Assembly (NCBI RefSeq): GCF_002117005.1
Contig: NZ_CP021023.1
Location: 2,046,001 to 2,110,000 of the forward strand
DNA: 64,000 nt
Reading direction: 5' to 3'
From: Sedimentisphaera salicampi
GTDB lineage: Bacteria; Planctomycetota; Phycisphaerae; Sedimentisphaerales; Sedimentisphaeraceae
Below are positions 1-8,413 of the stretch, one piece after another. A program made the position numbers and the translations under genes. Under the pieces are notes generated by a model. It was not told the DNA's origin and made no database searches. It saw only the letters and a program-made list of their open reading frames with translations. The first letter of the stretch is position 1. Each line of letters opens with the position of its first letter.

Positions 1-992
1 CTCTCTCCTGCCAATGGCGATTGGCTGATAACAAGCCCCTCTGCTACAGTTGAGCTGTGCTCTTCAGTTACAGAGCCTACAGTTAAACCGGCGGAAATTA
101 TAGCCGCCTCCGCCTGAGACTGCTCAAGGCCGGATATCTCCGGCACTGTTACCATCTCCACACCTAAAGAAACAACGAAATCAACAGCAGAACCAACAGC
201 TATGCTCTCACCTGCCAATGGCGATTGGCTTATCACAAGGCCAGCAGCGATGTTGTCGCTGTAGTCTTCTGTTACATCACCAACACTAAGCCCAGCGGCA
301 GCGATTGTATTTTCCGCATCAGTTTGATTAAGGGAGACCAAATCCGGCACCTCTGAAAGCTCAGGCCCTTTTGAAACTGTTAGAGCAACCACTGCACCTT
401 CAGGAAGCACCTCTCCGGCTAAGGGATTCTGGGTGATCACATTGCCTTCGGCAACGGTATCGCTGTACTCTTCTGCAGCAGCGCTGGAAGTTAGCCCTGC
501 ATCAATTATCTGCTGCTCCGCTTCTGTAAGCGGGAGATTCTCAAGATCAGGTACGAGGGTATAGCCGGGCATTACTTCGAGGAAATGCTTTGCAAAAAGA
601 CTGAAATCTAGGGCATCAACTACTCCGTCATCGCTTAGATCAGGGGTGTAAACCAAGAAGGAATCTTCAAGATAAAGCACGCCGCTTTCAGAACTAATAA
701 CTACTGTCCAAAGGCCAACACTTACGCCGCCGGAGACATCAAGCTCCGCTTCTAACTGCTTATCGCCTAATACCGTATAGCTTTCAGCTTTTATCAGCTG
801 AGAACCTTTAAACAGCCACACACCCTGAACAGGATCGGCAGTGAAAGATGTGCCGTCGCAATCAAGCGAAATTATTGCGGCTTCTCCCTTTACGGCATTT
901 GAAGGGCTTACATCAAGGATTGAACCTGCAAAAGAACTGCACGCTATTGAAATACACAGGAAAACGCTCAGTAACACCTTTGGAAATCTCAT
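1..992 (-). CDS. Secreted PASTA-repeat protein with dockerin-like motif (3' end outside window)
   Basis: An open frame runs without a stop from ATG at 992 off the left edge, giving at least 330 residues. The first ~20 residues form a signal peptide (charged start, hydrophobic core, SSFAGS cleavage region). Around residues 112-131 there is a dockerin-like calcium-loop segment (DLSDDGVVDALDFSLF). From about residue 146 three PASTA-type repeats follow, each starting VPDL or VPEI and ending near a P-L-A-G-E motif and a hydrophobic strand. The DNA of repeats 2 and 3 is nearly identical over about 30 bases (near 210-240 and 4-35). PASTA domains are best known from serine/threonine kinases and penicillin-binding proteins, where they bind peptidoglycan; no such domain is visible here. 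A surface or cell-wall role is inferred; the exact function is unknown. Confidence 0.8.
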   Translation of the reverse strand, partial: MRFPKVLLSVFLCISIACSSFAGSILDVSPSNAVKGEAAIISLDCDGTSFTADPVQGVWLFKGSQLIKAESYTVLGDKQLEAELDVSGGVSVGLWTVVISSESGVLYLEDSFLVYTPDLSDDGVVDALDFSLFAKHFLEVMPGYTLVPDLENLPLTEAEQQIIDAGLTSSAAAEEYSDTVAEGNVITQNPLAGEVLPEGAVVALTVSKGPELSEVPDLVSLNQTDAENTIAAAGLSVGDVTEDYSDNIAAGLVISQSPLAGESIAVGSAVDFVVSLGVEMVTVPEISGLEQSQAEAAIISAGLTVGSVTEEHSSTVAEGLVISQSPLAGE

Positions 993-1289
993 TTTAAAAA
1001 CTCCTGATAAATTAAAATCTTCTTCATCTTCAAAATTTACCAGCAAAAAAGTTAATTTCAAGTTAATTTTTAAAAAATCTTTAGCGGGTTCTCCGCAGCA
1101 GGCGGACTGGCTAAGCAAATAAACAGCAAAAAATTCTGCAAAGCATTGCAGCATGATGATTTGCATTTTGCCCAGAAAAATTGTCGCACACCCCCGAAGG
1201 CGTTAATTATTCACCCCTTCAGCGCACAGTGTTTTGAGAGGATTGCACAGGCAGAAACAAGAGGCAGATAAAGCTGATTCGAAACAAAG
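993..1289. other. Intergenic region with a dispersed repeat copy
   Basis: No gene is seen. The first part is AT-rich and serves as the upstream region of the PASTA protein. Positions 1093-1190 carry a copy of the repeat described separately. The short frame over 841-1122 on the plus strand is antisense to the PASTA gene and is not credible. Confidence 0.6.
1093..1190 (+). repeat. Dispersed intergenic repeat, family 1, copy 1
   Basis: About 100 bp running from a CCGCAGCAGGCGGACTGG segment through TCTGCAAAGCATTGCAGCA and TGATTTGCATTTTGCCC to TTGTCGCACA. The same order of blocks occurs at 44428-44526 and 55495-55593, and reverse-complemented at 30111-30214. It includes the short palindrome TGCAAAGCATTGCA. 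No ORF spans it. Confidence 0.8.
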
Positions 1290-2417
1290 CTAACTCAGCA
1301 TAGAGATCATAATTTCAGCTGTTTTGTTTCTGGATTCTATTTCGGTCATCCGGTTTGTCAGGCTGGTAAGTTCTTTGCTTATTGACTTGAGCTTTTCAGG
1401 ATTTTCAAGCAGGTTTCCCGCTGCTTCTGCGATTGGCTCGGCGGATTTGAAATAGGGCATAAACTCTGGAACAAGCTCCTTGCCGGCAATAATGTTTGGC
1501 AGGGAAAGGTGTTTGAGCCGAACTATAAACCTGCCGGCAAGATTCCACACCACCGGACTGGACTGATACATAATCACCATCGGGCAGCCTGCTGCCGCAG
1601 CCTGAAGCGATGCGCTCCCGCTCGCACAGAGGCACAGATCGCTGTCAAGGCAGGTTCGAATTACCGAATCAATCTCATATCTGCATTCAAATCCCTCAAT
1701 TTGCTCCGCCCTGAGCATATCGATTCGTGATTGATTATTCCCCACAGCAGCAAACTCGGCCTCGGGAAATTTCTGCCAGAGCTTCAGGGCTGTCTCCTGC
1801 ATAGGCTTCCAGAGCGTTTCAATCTCTGCCCTGCGTGAACCCGGGAGGAGGCAGATTTTGGCAGATTCGGGGCGGTAGTTTTCGTATGTCTTTATATTTT
1901 CCTTCGGGTGGATATCCAGCTCATCAAAGAGCGGATTGCCCACGAATTCCGCATCCACGCCTCTGGCCTTGAACCACTGCTCTTCGAAGGGGAGTATGCA
2001 GCAGAGCTTATCGCAGCACTTTCTCAGCTTCCTTATCCGCCATGGAGCCCATGCCCAGAGCTGGGGGGCAACGTAAAACATAACGGGAATGCCCAGCTTC
2101 TTAGCAGCCTTGGCAATATGGAAATTGAAGGCGGGCGAATCGCATACAACCACAAGGTCTATTTTGTTTTCACGGAGATACCGCTTTGCATCGCTAATGA
2201 GTTTTTTGTAGCAGCCGAGCTGGCTTAGCACGTTGTATATCATCGCTGCCCGAGATACGGTGTCCTCAAGGATTTCGCAGCCCGCTGAGGCCATCTTCTC
2301 GCCCCCGAAGCCAGCAAATTCAAGCGAGCTGTTTTTGGCATTAGCGGACTGAATGAGCTCTGCGCAGTGTTTCTCTGCGCTTGGCTCCATAGCACTTATA
2401 AATATCTTCCGCTTCAT
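1290..2417 (-). CDS. lpxB: Lipid-A-disaccharide synthase
   Basis: LpxB (glycosyltransferase family 19) joins UDP-2,3-diacylglucosamine to 2,3-diacylglucosamine-1-phosphate to give the lipid A disaccharide at the inner face of the cytoplasmic membrane. Family features are the CDSPAFNFH segment, an LPGSRRAEIE motif, and the C-terminal ASGSASLQAAAAGCPMVIMY donor-binding segment. The start is taken at ATG 2417 because MKRKIFISAMEPS matches the usual LpxB N-terminus; an in-frame ATG at 2438 would add seven residues, but its GAGG lies directly against the codon. Length (375 residues) is normal. The usual GEPSGD motif reads MEPSAE here, an unusual variation. It lies downstream of argG but is separated from it by a terminator-like hairpin. 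With the LptF/G gene at 17 kb it implies an LPS-bearing outer membrane. Confidence 0.93.
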   Translation of the reverse strand: MKRKIFISAMEPSAEKHCAELIQSANAKNSSLEFAGFGGEKMASAGCEILEDTVSRAAMIYNVLSQLGCYKKLISDAKRYLRENKIDLVVVCDSPAFNFHIAKAAKKLGIPVMFYVAPQLWAWAPWRIRKLRKCCDKLCCILPFEEQWFKARGVDAEFVGNPLFDELDIHPKENIKTYENYRPESAKICLLPGSRRAEIETLWKPMQETALKLWQKFPEAEFAAVGNNQSRIDMLRAEQIEGFECRYEIDSVIRTCLDSDLCLCASGSASLQAAAAGCPMVIMYQSSPVVWNLAGRFIVRLKHLSLPNIIAGKELVPEFMPYFKSAEPIAEAAGNLLENPEKLKSISKELTSLTNRMTEIESRNKTAEIMISMLS

Positions 2418-2445
2418 ATTTTCGCCAGAGGCTTTCATCCTCAGA

Positions 2446-2502
2446 AATAAACAAAATCCCCGCTGAAACCTGCAATAACCTCTGCGCAGCTCTCAGCGGG
2501 GG
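2446..2502 (-). terminator. Rho-independent terminator after argG
   Basis: On the minus strand CCCCGCTGA (2493-2501) pairs with TCAGCGGGG (2458-2466), followed by a T-rich tract (ATTTTGTTTATTT). It lies between the end of argG and the start of lpxB. Confidence 0.65.
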
Positions 2503-2512
2503 TTGAGCTGTT

Positions 2513-3775
2513 CTATTTCTTCTTTGCTGCGTTTTTCTTGGTTGTTTTCTTTTTGGCTTTCTTGGCTGCTTTGCGGTTTACAACCCCGTTTACCTTCATC
2601 GGCAGGCCGAAGAGCCTGATGAATCCTGCAGCATCTGTTGAGTCGTATTCAGCGCCCATCTCAAAGCTTGCAAGCTCGTCGCTGTAGAGGCTGTTCGGGC
2701 TCTTTATGCCCACGGGGATTGCGTGCCCCTTGAAGAGCTTAACGCGGACAGTGCCGTTTACTACCCTTTGCGTGCTGTCGAAGAATGCATCGAGGGCCTC
2801 GCGTATCGGGCAGAACCACTGGCCGTTGTAAACTATATCTGCGTATTTCAGGGCAGCCTGCTTCTTGTAGTGGTAGGTCTCGCGTTCCATTGTGAGCGTT
2901 TCGAGGGCCTCATGGGCATTCATAAGGATTGTTCCGCCCGGCGTTTCATAAACGCCTCTAGACTTCATTCCCACGAGCCTGTTCTCTACCAGATCCACCT
3001 GCCCAACGCCGTGAATTCCGCCGATTTCGTTCAGCCTTTCGATCATAGTAACCCCGCTGACTGCCTTGCCGTCGAGCTTGACGGGGATGCCGTTTTCAAA
3101 GCCGATCTCCACATAATCCGGCTTGGCCGGCGCCTTTGATATAGGCCGAGACATCACAAACAGGCTGTTTTGCGGCTCGTTCCACGGATCCTCAAGATCC
3201 GCCCCTTCGTGGCTTATGTGCCAGAGGTTTCTGTCTCTTGAGTAGATCTTTCGCTTGGTCTGGTCTATCGGAATATTGCGTTTCTTTGCGTAATCAATCG
3301 CTGCTTCCCTGCTTGTTAGCGTGAAGTTTGGGTCTTTCCAAGGGGCAACAATATCCAGCGATGGATCCAAAGACATAAACGTAAGCTCGAATCGCACCTG
3401 ATCATTTCCCTTGCCGGTAGCCCCGTGCGCAACCGCGCTGGCTCCGTACTGATGGGCAACTTCAACCTGCCTCTTGGCAATCAGCGGCCTTGCGATGCTC
3501 GTTCCGAGAAGATAGCCATTCTCGTACACCGCTCCGCTTTTGAGCATTGGCCATACGTAGTCTTCAACGAATGTCTTGCGCAAGTCATCAACAACGCAGT
3601 CTTCTGCGCCTGTTTTCATCGCCTTCTGCTTTATGTTTTTCAGCTCGTCCCCTTGGCCAAGCTCTGCGGCATAGCATACCACTTCATAGCCGTAGGTCTC
3701 TTTGAGCCACGGGAGGATTACGCTTGTATCAAGCCCGCCGCTGTATGCGAGCACTACCTTTTTTGCTTTTGCCAT
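2513..3775 (-). CDS. argG: Argininosuccinate synthase
   Basis: ArgG condenses citrulline and aspartate with ATP to argininosuccinate in cytoplasmic arginine biosynthesis. The N-terminal [15 protein letters not shown] is the PP-loop ATP-binding motif of N-type pyrophosphatases, and [15 protein letters not shown] is the family's second signature. The core matches the normal length of about 400 residues, but the protein continues into a Lys/Ala-rich tail (last ~20 residues, e.g. [11 protein letters not shown]) that standard ArgG lacks. An ATG with a plausible upstream region defines the start. No other arg genes are adjacent. A terminator-like hairpin follows. Confidence 0.97.
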   Translation of the reverse strand: MAKAKKVVLAYSGGLDTSVILPWLKETYGYEVVCYAAELGQGDELKNIKQKAMKTGAEDCVVDDLRKTFVEDYVWPMLKSGAVYENGYLLGTSIARPLIAKRQVEVAHQYGASAVAHGATGKGNDQVRFELTFMSLDPSLDIVAPWKDPNFTLTSREAAIDYAKKRNIPIDQTKRKIYSRDRNLWHISHEGADLEDPWNEPQNSLFVMSRPISKAPAKPDYVEIGFENGIPVKLDGKAVSGVTMIERLNEIGGIHGVGQVDLVENRLVGMKSRGVYETPGGTILMNAHEALETLTMERETYHYKKQAALKYADIVYNGQWFCPIREALDAFFDSTQRVVNGTVRVKLFKGHAIPVGIKSPNSLYSDELASFEMGAEYDSTDAAGFIRLFGLPMKVNGVVNRKAAKKAKKKTTKKNAAKKK

Positions 3776-3896
3776 TTCTCTAAACCCTTTAAGAATACTG
3801 AATTTCTAATAAGACAGCAATTATAACAAATATTCGGAGCAGTTGAATAATAAATTCAAAATGACATTATTGATTGAGATTTGTGGCAAATGCGTG

Positions 3897-4802
3897 TTAT
3901 GGGTTAAAAGAATATGTCTTTCTGATAGATTTCTTTATCAATTCCCTAAGTTTTATGAAATCCTCAGGTAATACATCATCAGGTTTGGAAAGCAATTCTT
4001 TCGCAATATCATTGAGTTTTTGCTTACCTTCAACAGTATTACCTTTTGTATCCTTCACACTAAAGAGATTTGAATGAACAATCGCATTTAGAGTTTTTTT
4101 GCCGTCAATCATATCAAGCCAAGAACCTTCTCCGAATTGTAATTCTAATTTGCCTCCAGTCATTTCAATGAAGGAAGTTTCAAATTTTTCTTTAATTGAT
4201 TTTTCGGAAACTAAATCAGACACTTTTTTGCTTTTTCCTTTAAGCTCTTCTAAACTTAAAAGTTTTTCTACAGCGAAATCTTTATTGACAAATTCTGAAG
4301 GGTCATTAAATATTTCTATCCATTTTTCTTTTATTTGTTCTCTAATATCAACTAATACAGAGTTTGCTATCTCCAAGTAAATTCTTTTCTGCGCTTCGTC
4401 TTTTATCTTATTCTCTAACTCACTTTTGTTTCCATTTAAATATTTAGATTCAAATAAATACTCGGGAATTAAGAAATAATTTTCGATTTGCCTTTTTTTC
4501 CATATGAGCATATTGTGAGCATCTTTTTTAGGAAAATTTTTCCAACATTTTTCGACAAATTCATCTTTATGATGAAAATCTTTATCTATGAGAAAAAAAT
4601 AATAAGGATGGTATTTATGTAATGATTTGGCAACTGCTTTCAGTGAATTGCTAGGTCCTAATGGCTCAATATTTATAATATTACCAAGAAGGTCTCTTAG
4701 GACCTTTACGTCAATAGAATATTCATTGCCTTCCACAAATAAAACATATTGTTCTTTTTGTTTAACCTCTTCACTATTTGAAATTGTGCGGGCTCTAACC
4801 AT
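3897..4802 (-). CDS. DUF4435 TOPRIM-like protein, candidate PARIS effector AriB
   Basis: The 301-residue protein has the DUF4435 pattern: FVEGNEYS near residues 22-29 with Glu24 in the TOPRIM glutamate position, FFLIDKDF near 69-76 with the following acidic pair (Asp73, Asp75), and the IENYFLIPEYLF segment typical of this family. In PARIS anti-phage systems AriB is a TOPRIM-type nuclease held by the AriA ATPase and released on sensing a phage anti-restriction protein, after which it attacks host tRNA. The gene follows the ATPase gene by 21 bp on the same strand, as in PARIS operons. Base composition is clearly AT-rich relative to argG and the genes beyond 7390, suggesting transfer. No strong Shine-Dalgarno is seen; translation may be coupled to the upstream gene. 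DUF4435 also occurs in less-characterised ATPase pairs, so the PARIS assignment is probable rather than proven. Confidence 0.75.
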   Translation of the reverse strand: MVRARTISNSEEVKQKEQYVLFVEGNEYSIDVKVLRDLLGNIINIEPLGPSNSLKAVAKSLHKYHPYYFFLIDKDFHHKDEFVEKCWKNFPKKDAHNMLIWKKRQIENYFLIPEYLFESKYLNGNKSELENKIKDEAQKRIYLEIANSVLVDIREQIKEKWIEIFNDPSEFVNKDFAVEKLLSLEELKGKSKKVSDLVSEKSIKEKFETSFIEMTGGKLELQFGEGSWLDMIDGKKTLNAIVHSNLFSVKDTKGNTVEGKQKLNDIAKELLSKPDDVLPEDFIKLRELIKKSIRKTYSFNP

Positions 4803-4823
4803 TATATTACTTTGTTTGAAATT

Positions 4824-5891
4824 TCAAAGAGTATTATAAAGAATTAAGCATCTATCTTTCCCAACAGAGTCGATAATTGTCTCTGAATGAGTTGCAATTA
4901 TATATTGGTTATTAGGAGCTAGCTCAATAAGGCTGTTAATAAAGTTTCTATGCCATTGGGCGTTCAAATGGAGTTCAGGTTCATCAATGAAAACCACTTT
5001 TTCCCGCTCAATTGTATTTTGCCAAATCAAAAACAAAGTAGATATGATTTCTTTCTGCCCTGAGCTAAGACCGTCAAAAGAGTAAGTTTCTTTCTGTTCA
5101 GAATGTTTAATTCTCACGTCTATTGTATTATCAGGTTCAGGCCTGAGCTTATCAATCATTCCATCAGCGTATTGCTTAACTAAAAAATTCAGTTTATGAA
5201 TAGTATTAGTTTTTGGATTGTTATTACCATTTGTTTCAAACAAATTCGCATTTGACATCATGGATTTTAAAACCGCAATTTTGAATGCACTCATCGGCAT
5301 TTCATATCGATGCCTATATCTCGCTGAAATATATTTGGTTGTTATATTTTCAGTGTCATCAATCATCATCCCAAGTTCTGGGTTTCCTTCTTGAACTTTT
5401 CTGTAGCTGTGAAAGAGCAAATACAAATTCTCAAGCACCGGATTAACAGATATTCCGCAGATGTCTCTAAGTATTCCATAAGTAATTGAATCAGTTTCGT
5501 CTTTCTCAGTTTCCCTCCAAGGCTTACTGTTATTCTCAACCTTTAAAGACCCGTTTCTCTTGATCGTTAAATTTAGTGATATATTTTTGTTTCTGTAGAC
5601 TACAGTTCCTTTTATTTCCAGCTTATCCTCTCCAGCTCTAATGAGTAAATCAGGTATATTAAGCGTTCCTCGCCTATTTATAAGCGGATATTCACCAGTT
5701 TTAACCATTAAAGAATTGAGCAAAAGAGAACAACATTCAATTATAGAAGTTTTGCCAATACCATTTTCACTCCCCAATACCATTATATCAGGGTCAGTTT
5801 CCATTCGGGGTTTAGGGAAATCCAGGTCTAACTCTTTTATACCTTTATAGTTTGATATTGAAATTTTCCTTATTTTAATTGGACCTTTCAA
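4824..5891 (-). CDS. AAA/ABC-type ATPase, candidate PARIS sensor AriA
   Basis: The 355-residue protein has an ABC/SMC-like ATPase fold: ISNYKGIKELDLDF at the N-terminus, Walker A GSENGIGKTS at residues 40-49, an LSSGQKE signature near 273, Walker B VVFIDEPELHLN near 295, and a THSETIID switch after it. This is the arrangement of OLD/RecF-like defence ATPases and of AriA. The start is TTG at 5891, preceded by AAGGGG seven bases upstream. A sigma-70-like promoter lies at 5935-5962. It is followed by the DUF4435 gene, forming a two-gene operon. In PARIS, AriA forms an assembly that senses phage counter-defence proteins and restrains AriB; that role is inferred here from family pairing. The region is AT-rich compared with its neighbours. 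Confidence 0.75.
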   Translation of the reverse strand: MKGPIKIRKISISNYKGIKELDLDFPKPRMETDPDIMVLGSENGIGKTSIIECCSLLLNSLMVKTGEYPLINRRGTLNIPDLLIRAGEDKLEIKGTVVYRNKNISLNLTIKRNGSLKVENNSKPWRETEKDETDSITYGILRDICGISVNPVLENLYLLFHSYRKVQEGNPELGMMIDDTENITTKYISARYRHRYEMPMSAFKIAVLKSMMSNANLFETNGNNNPKTNTIHKLNFLVKQYADGMIDKLRPEPDNTIDVRIKHSEQKETYSFDGLSSGQKEIISTLFLIWQNTIEREKVVFIDEPELHLNAQWHRNFINSLIELAPNNQYIIATHSETIIDSVGKDRCLILYNTL

Positions 5892-5934
5892 GGCTATCCC
5901 CTTTGTTCGAAATTTAAAGAATAGAACAGTTCAT

Positions 5935-5962
5935 ATGATAATATTAAAAAATAAAAAGTCAA
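5935..5962 (-). promoter_or_regulatory. Sigma-70-type promoter for the ATPase/DUF4435 pair
   Basis: On the minus strand TTGACT (5957-5962) and TATCAT (5935-5940) are separated by 16 bp, about 45 bp upstream of the TTG start at 5891. The match is good, but the surrounding sequence is AT-rich, which raises the chance of coincidence. Confidence 0.5.
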
Positions 5963-6106
5963 TATTAGCCCATATTTAATTTTGCTATTTTAGGTTTTTA
6001 TGTGCGCAACTATATTTTTGGGCAAAGCTTTTAAAGCTGATTATTCACTGATGATTTTGCCACGAGCCACGAATCAATAAATGGGTAACTGTCCCTATTA
6101 AAATCC

Positions 6107-6140
6107 CATCCTGTAAATCTTGTTAATCCTGTCTAATTTC
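6107..6140 (+). repeat. Nine-base-periodic ATCCTGTAA block
   Basis: Three consecutive 9-mers related to ATCCTGTAA (ATCCTGTAA, ATCTTGTTA, ATCCTGTCT). The same block appears at 42463-42493 and 42801-42831 and reverse-complemented at 30464-30494. Confidence 0.7.
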
Positions 6141-6359
6141 CCGCATCCCTCTCCGCCTGCGGGGGAGGGGAGATGTTTTTAGCCGCTAAATTCCGCTGAG
6201 ATTTATAAGCCGCTAAGATGCGCTAAGGGGATATTTTTTGACAGGATTCACAGGATAAATATTTAATAAGGAAAAGGCGGAGAGACGCTCTGCTGAAATA
6301 TAAAGAGTTTTCTCGTATAATAATAGACGGAAAAATGCTGCACAGGGGGTATATGCCGA

Positions 6360-7205
6360 TCAATTAGCCGAAAGGTTTAGAGTTAAATCGCAGTGTTTCT
6401 CTAAAAGCTCTAAATCGGGAAGGAATTTTACGGGCAGATCAATTTTACGTCCTTCAATAGATCTGAAGTATTCAATGAAAGATTTAGCAGTGTATATATC
6501 TAAAGAAGGGCTCAAAACAATCCTATATTTTTGGTCTAAGCTTATCAAATGAGAGTCAAAAGCTGCGTCATAAGTTGCTGAAAAACAAAGCCCGTTTGAT
6601 GGGTTTAAGCGATTTGCTTTATCGCTTGACCAGGGGCTAATGTGGCTCGCCCTTAAAACAGCAGGTATCGGCAAACCAGTAATACAACAACGACTGCGAT
6701 AGTTCTTAAGCACCATTTTCCGGAAATAACGTTGATTTACCCTATTTTTTACAGCTCGCAAGTTTTCTTTGCCTTTTTTAACAACATCACAATCAACTAA
6801 GGCATCATAGTTTTCTATTGGCTGGCTTTCAAGCTGCTCAGCTAAGGCTTTTCCATCATTTTCTTCTTGGGTTGCTCGCATCAATTTCAACTCAAATTTA
6901 TGCTCCACCAAGAAACTTAAGAAGCTTTTAATAGCGGCTGAATAAAAACCACCTTTCCAATAACTCGGGCGAGAATCAAACTTAAATACCCCTTCAATTC
7001 CCAGCTTTTGTTGTTCTAATACGTATTTATAAACATCTGCAACTTCGTCTGCGCTGCTTACTTCCCAAATATTACAGTCTCTGAATTTTGTTTCTGAATG
7101 AGCTAATATATCCTGCAGATAATCCAGAGCCTTAATGTAAGACCCAGCCTTATTGCTGCCCTCAGTATTTGTTTCTTGAATATATTTTATGTATTCTGAA
7201 CGCAT
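6360..7205 (-). CDS. HNH endonuclease (HNH_2 type)
   Basis: The 281-residue protein has an uncharacterised N-terminal half and a C-terminal HNH_2-type nuclease domain at about residues 165-235: YRSRCCITGLPIPAVLRASH, followed by HISPWSSD, the NPSNGLCFSATYDAAFD segment and a final HLISLD strand. Proteins of this type are annotated as restriction-like endonucleases; the target is unknown and no methyltransferase is adjacent. It lies on the same strand as the ATPase/DUF4435 pair, 470 bp upstream of it, in the same AT-richer island, so a defence role is plausible. Start at ATG 7205; a TATAAT-like box lies about 40 bp upstream on the minus strand. Confidence 0.8.
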   Translation of the reverse strand: MRSEYIKYIQETNTEGSNKAGSYIKALDYLQDILAHSETKFRDCNIWEVSSADEVADVYKYVLEQQKLGIEGVFKFDSRPSYWKGGFYSAAIKSFLSFLVEHKFELKLMRATQEENDGKALAEQLESQPIENYDALVDCDVVKKGKENLRAVKNRVNQRYFRKMVLKNYRSRCCITGLPIPAVLRASHISPWSSDKANRLNPSNGLCFSATYDAAFDSHLISLDQKYRIVLSPSLDIYTAKSFIEYFRSIEGRKIDLPVKFLPDLELLEKHCDLTLNLSAN

Positions 7206-7305
7206 AAGCCGTCTATTATTGTATCTACTAAAACCAAAAGAGAACTTTCAATATTATATCAAAAAATCACATCATCACAAACGAGAGGTGGTTTGCGGGT
7301 GAGGA

Positions 7306-7335
7306 TTGTTGTAAAATGAGCGATATTTGTATAAT
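7306..7335 (+). promoter_or_regulatory. Possible sigma-70 promoter for the 2Fe-2S reductase gene
   Basis: TTGTTG (7306-7311) and a perfect TATAAT (7330-7335) with an 18-bp spacer, about 50 bp upstream of the ATG at 7390. Confidence 0.45.
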
Positions 7336-7389
7336 ATGCTTATCGCAATACGGGAAACATACAAACGAAAAGGAAACGAGGCGGACAAA

Positions 7390-8385
7390 ATGGATGAATT
7401 CAGGGTAAAGGTAAACAATGGTGAGAAGATAATTCGCTGCCGAGCGGGGGCGAATCTCCGCGAGGTTCTTTTATCTGAGGGCATTGAGCTTGGCGTATGC
7501 GGCGGAAGAGGCGTATGCGGGAAGTGCAGCGTTAAAACAGACGCAAGCGGAGAACTCACCGACGCAGAAAAGAATCAGCAGGCCAAAGGCAGGCTTGAAG
7601 ACGGTCAGCGGCTTGCGTGTCAGGTGGATGTTCAGGGGGATATATCAGTTGAGCTTGAGGGTCATCTCGAAGGCGTTAACACTTTCAAGGCTGTCTGCCG
7701 GGAGATTACCTCCCTCACCTCCGATATCCGGCTATTCCGCTTTGAGGTGGAAGGCGAACCGCTGGACTACCGCCCCGGGCAGTATGTACTGCTCACCGTG
7801 CCTGCTTATGAATGCTCTGAAAGGCCGGTTACAAGAACGTTCTCTATCGCCTCGGACCCTGCGGATAAATCGCAGTTTGAGCTTATAATACGCCAAACCC
7901 CCAACGGGCTCTGCACAAAGTATCTCTTTGAGCACCTGAAGGAGGGGGAAGTGATAGAATTTGAAGGGCCGGAGGGCGATTTCGGGCTAACGCAAAGCAG
8001 CCGGCCTGCTGTGATGATAGCCGGCGGGTCGGGAATGAGCTCAATCCGCAACCTTCTCTTTGAAATGAAAAATGCCGGCGATGAAAGGCCTGCAACATAT
8101 TTCTTCGGGGCTGAAACTGAAGATGATATATATATGCTTGATGAGATGAGGGAATTTGAGAAAACAATCCCAAATTTCAAATTTGTGCCGGTTATTCACC
8201 ACCCCAGCGACAGCTGGCATGGACAGACCGGCCTTGTAACCGATGCCCTGAAGCAAAGATGCAGCAATCTCAGCTCCTGCGAGGCGTTTCTCTGCGGCAG
8301 CCCTGGGATGATAAACGCATCAATCGATGTTCTGAAAAGTCTCGGTGTTAGCGGGCAGAACATCTACTACGATTCCTTCGGCTGA
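7390..8385 (+). CDS. 2Fe-2S ferredoxin/FAD-dependent oxidoreductase, NqrF-like
   Basis: The N-terminal ~90 residues are a plant-type 2Fe-2S ferredoxin domain with the CGGRGVCGKC cluster motif and a later Cys in RLACQ. Then follow a ferredoxin-reductase FAD-binding domain (RPVTRTFSIAS, with the R-x-Y/F-S-type motif) and an NAD-binding domain with AGGSGMSSIRN and a C-terminal FLCGSPGM. This domain order matches NqrF and other NADH:acceptor reductases, but the N-terminal membrane helix of NqrF is absent and no nqrA-E genes are nearby, so it is probably a soluble electron-transfer reductase of unknown partner. ATG 7390 is chosen because GAGGCGG precedes it; an earlier in-frame ATG at 7327 sits on the -10 box. 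The stop at 8385 is close to the next gene's start. Confidence 0.85.
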   Translation: MDEFRVKVNNGEKIIRCRAGANLREVLLSEGIELGVCGGRGVCGKCSVKTDASGELTDAEKNQQAKGRLEDGQRLACQVDVQGDISVELEGHLEGVNTFKAVCREITSLTSDIRLFRFEVEGEPLDYRPGQYVLLTVPAYECSERPVTRTFSIASDPADKSQFELIIRQTPNGLCTKYLFEHLKEGEVIEFEGPEGDFGLTQSSRPAVMIAGGSGMSSIRNLLFEMKNAGDERPATYFFGAETEDDIYMLDEMREFEKTIPNFKFVPVIHHPSDSWHGQTGLVTDALKQRCSNLSSCEAFLCGSPGMINASIDVLKSLGVSGQNIYYDSFG

Positions 8386-8413
8386 CACCAATGCCGGAAA
8401 GGGGCGCGGGCAA

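Larger units (their letters stand above)
5892..6359. other. Gene-free stretch with repeat fragments
   Basis: No gene is visible. The left end holds the promoter of the ATPase gene. From about 6000 there are fragments of the dispersed intergenic repeats: TGTGCGCAACTATATTTTTG at 6001, GATTTTGCCACGAGCCACGA at 6053, the 9-bp-periodic block ATCCTGTAAATCTTGTTAAT at 6109, a GCCGCTAAGATGCGCTAAGG block near 6210 and GACAGGATTCACAGGATAAA near 6240. Confidence 0.6.

Noticed and set aside
8345-8413. Longer N-terminus for the tyrosine recombinase
   Set aside because: It would overlap the reductase gene by 41 bp and adds residues unlike Xer proteins.
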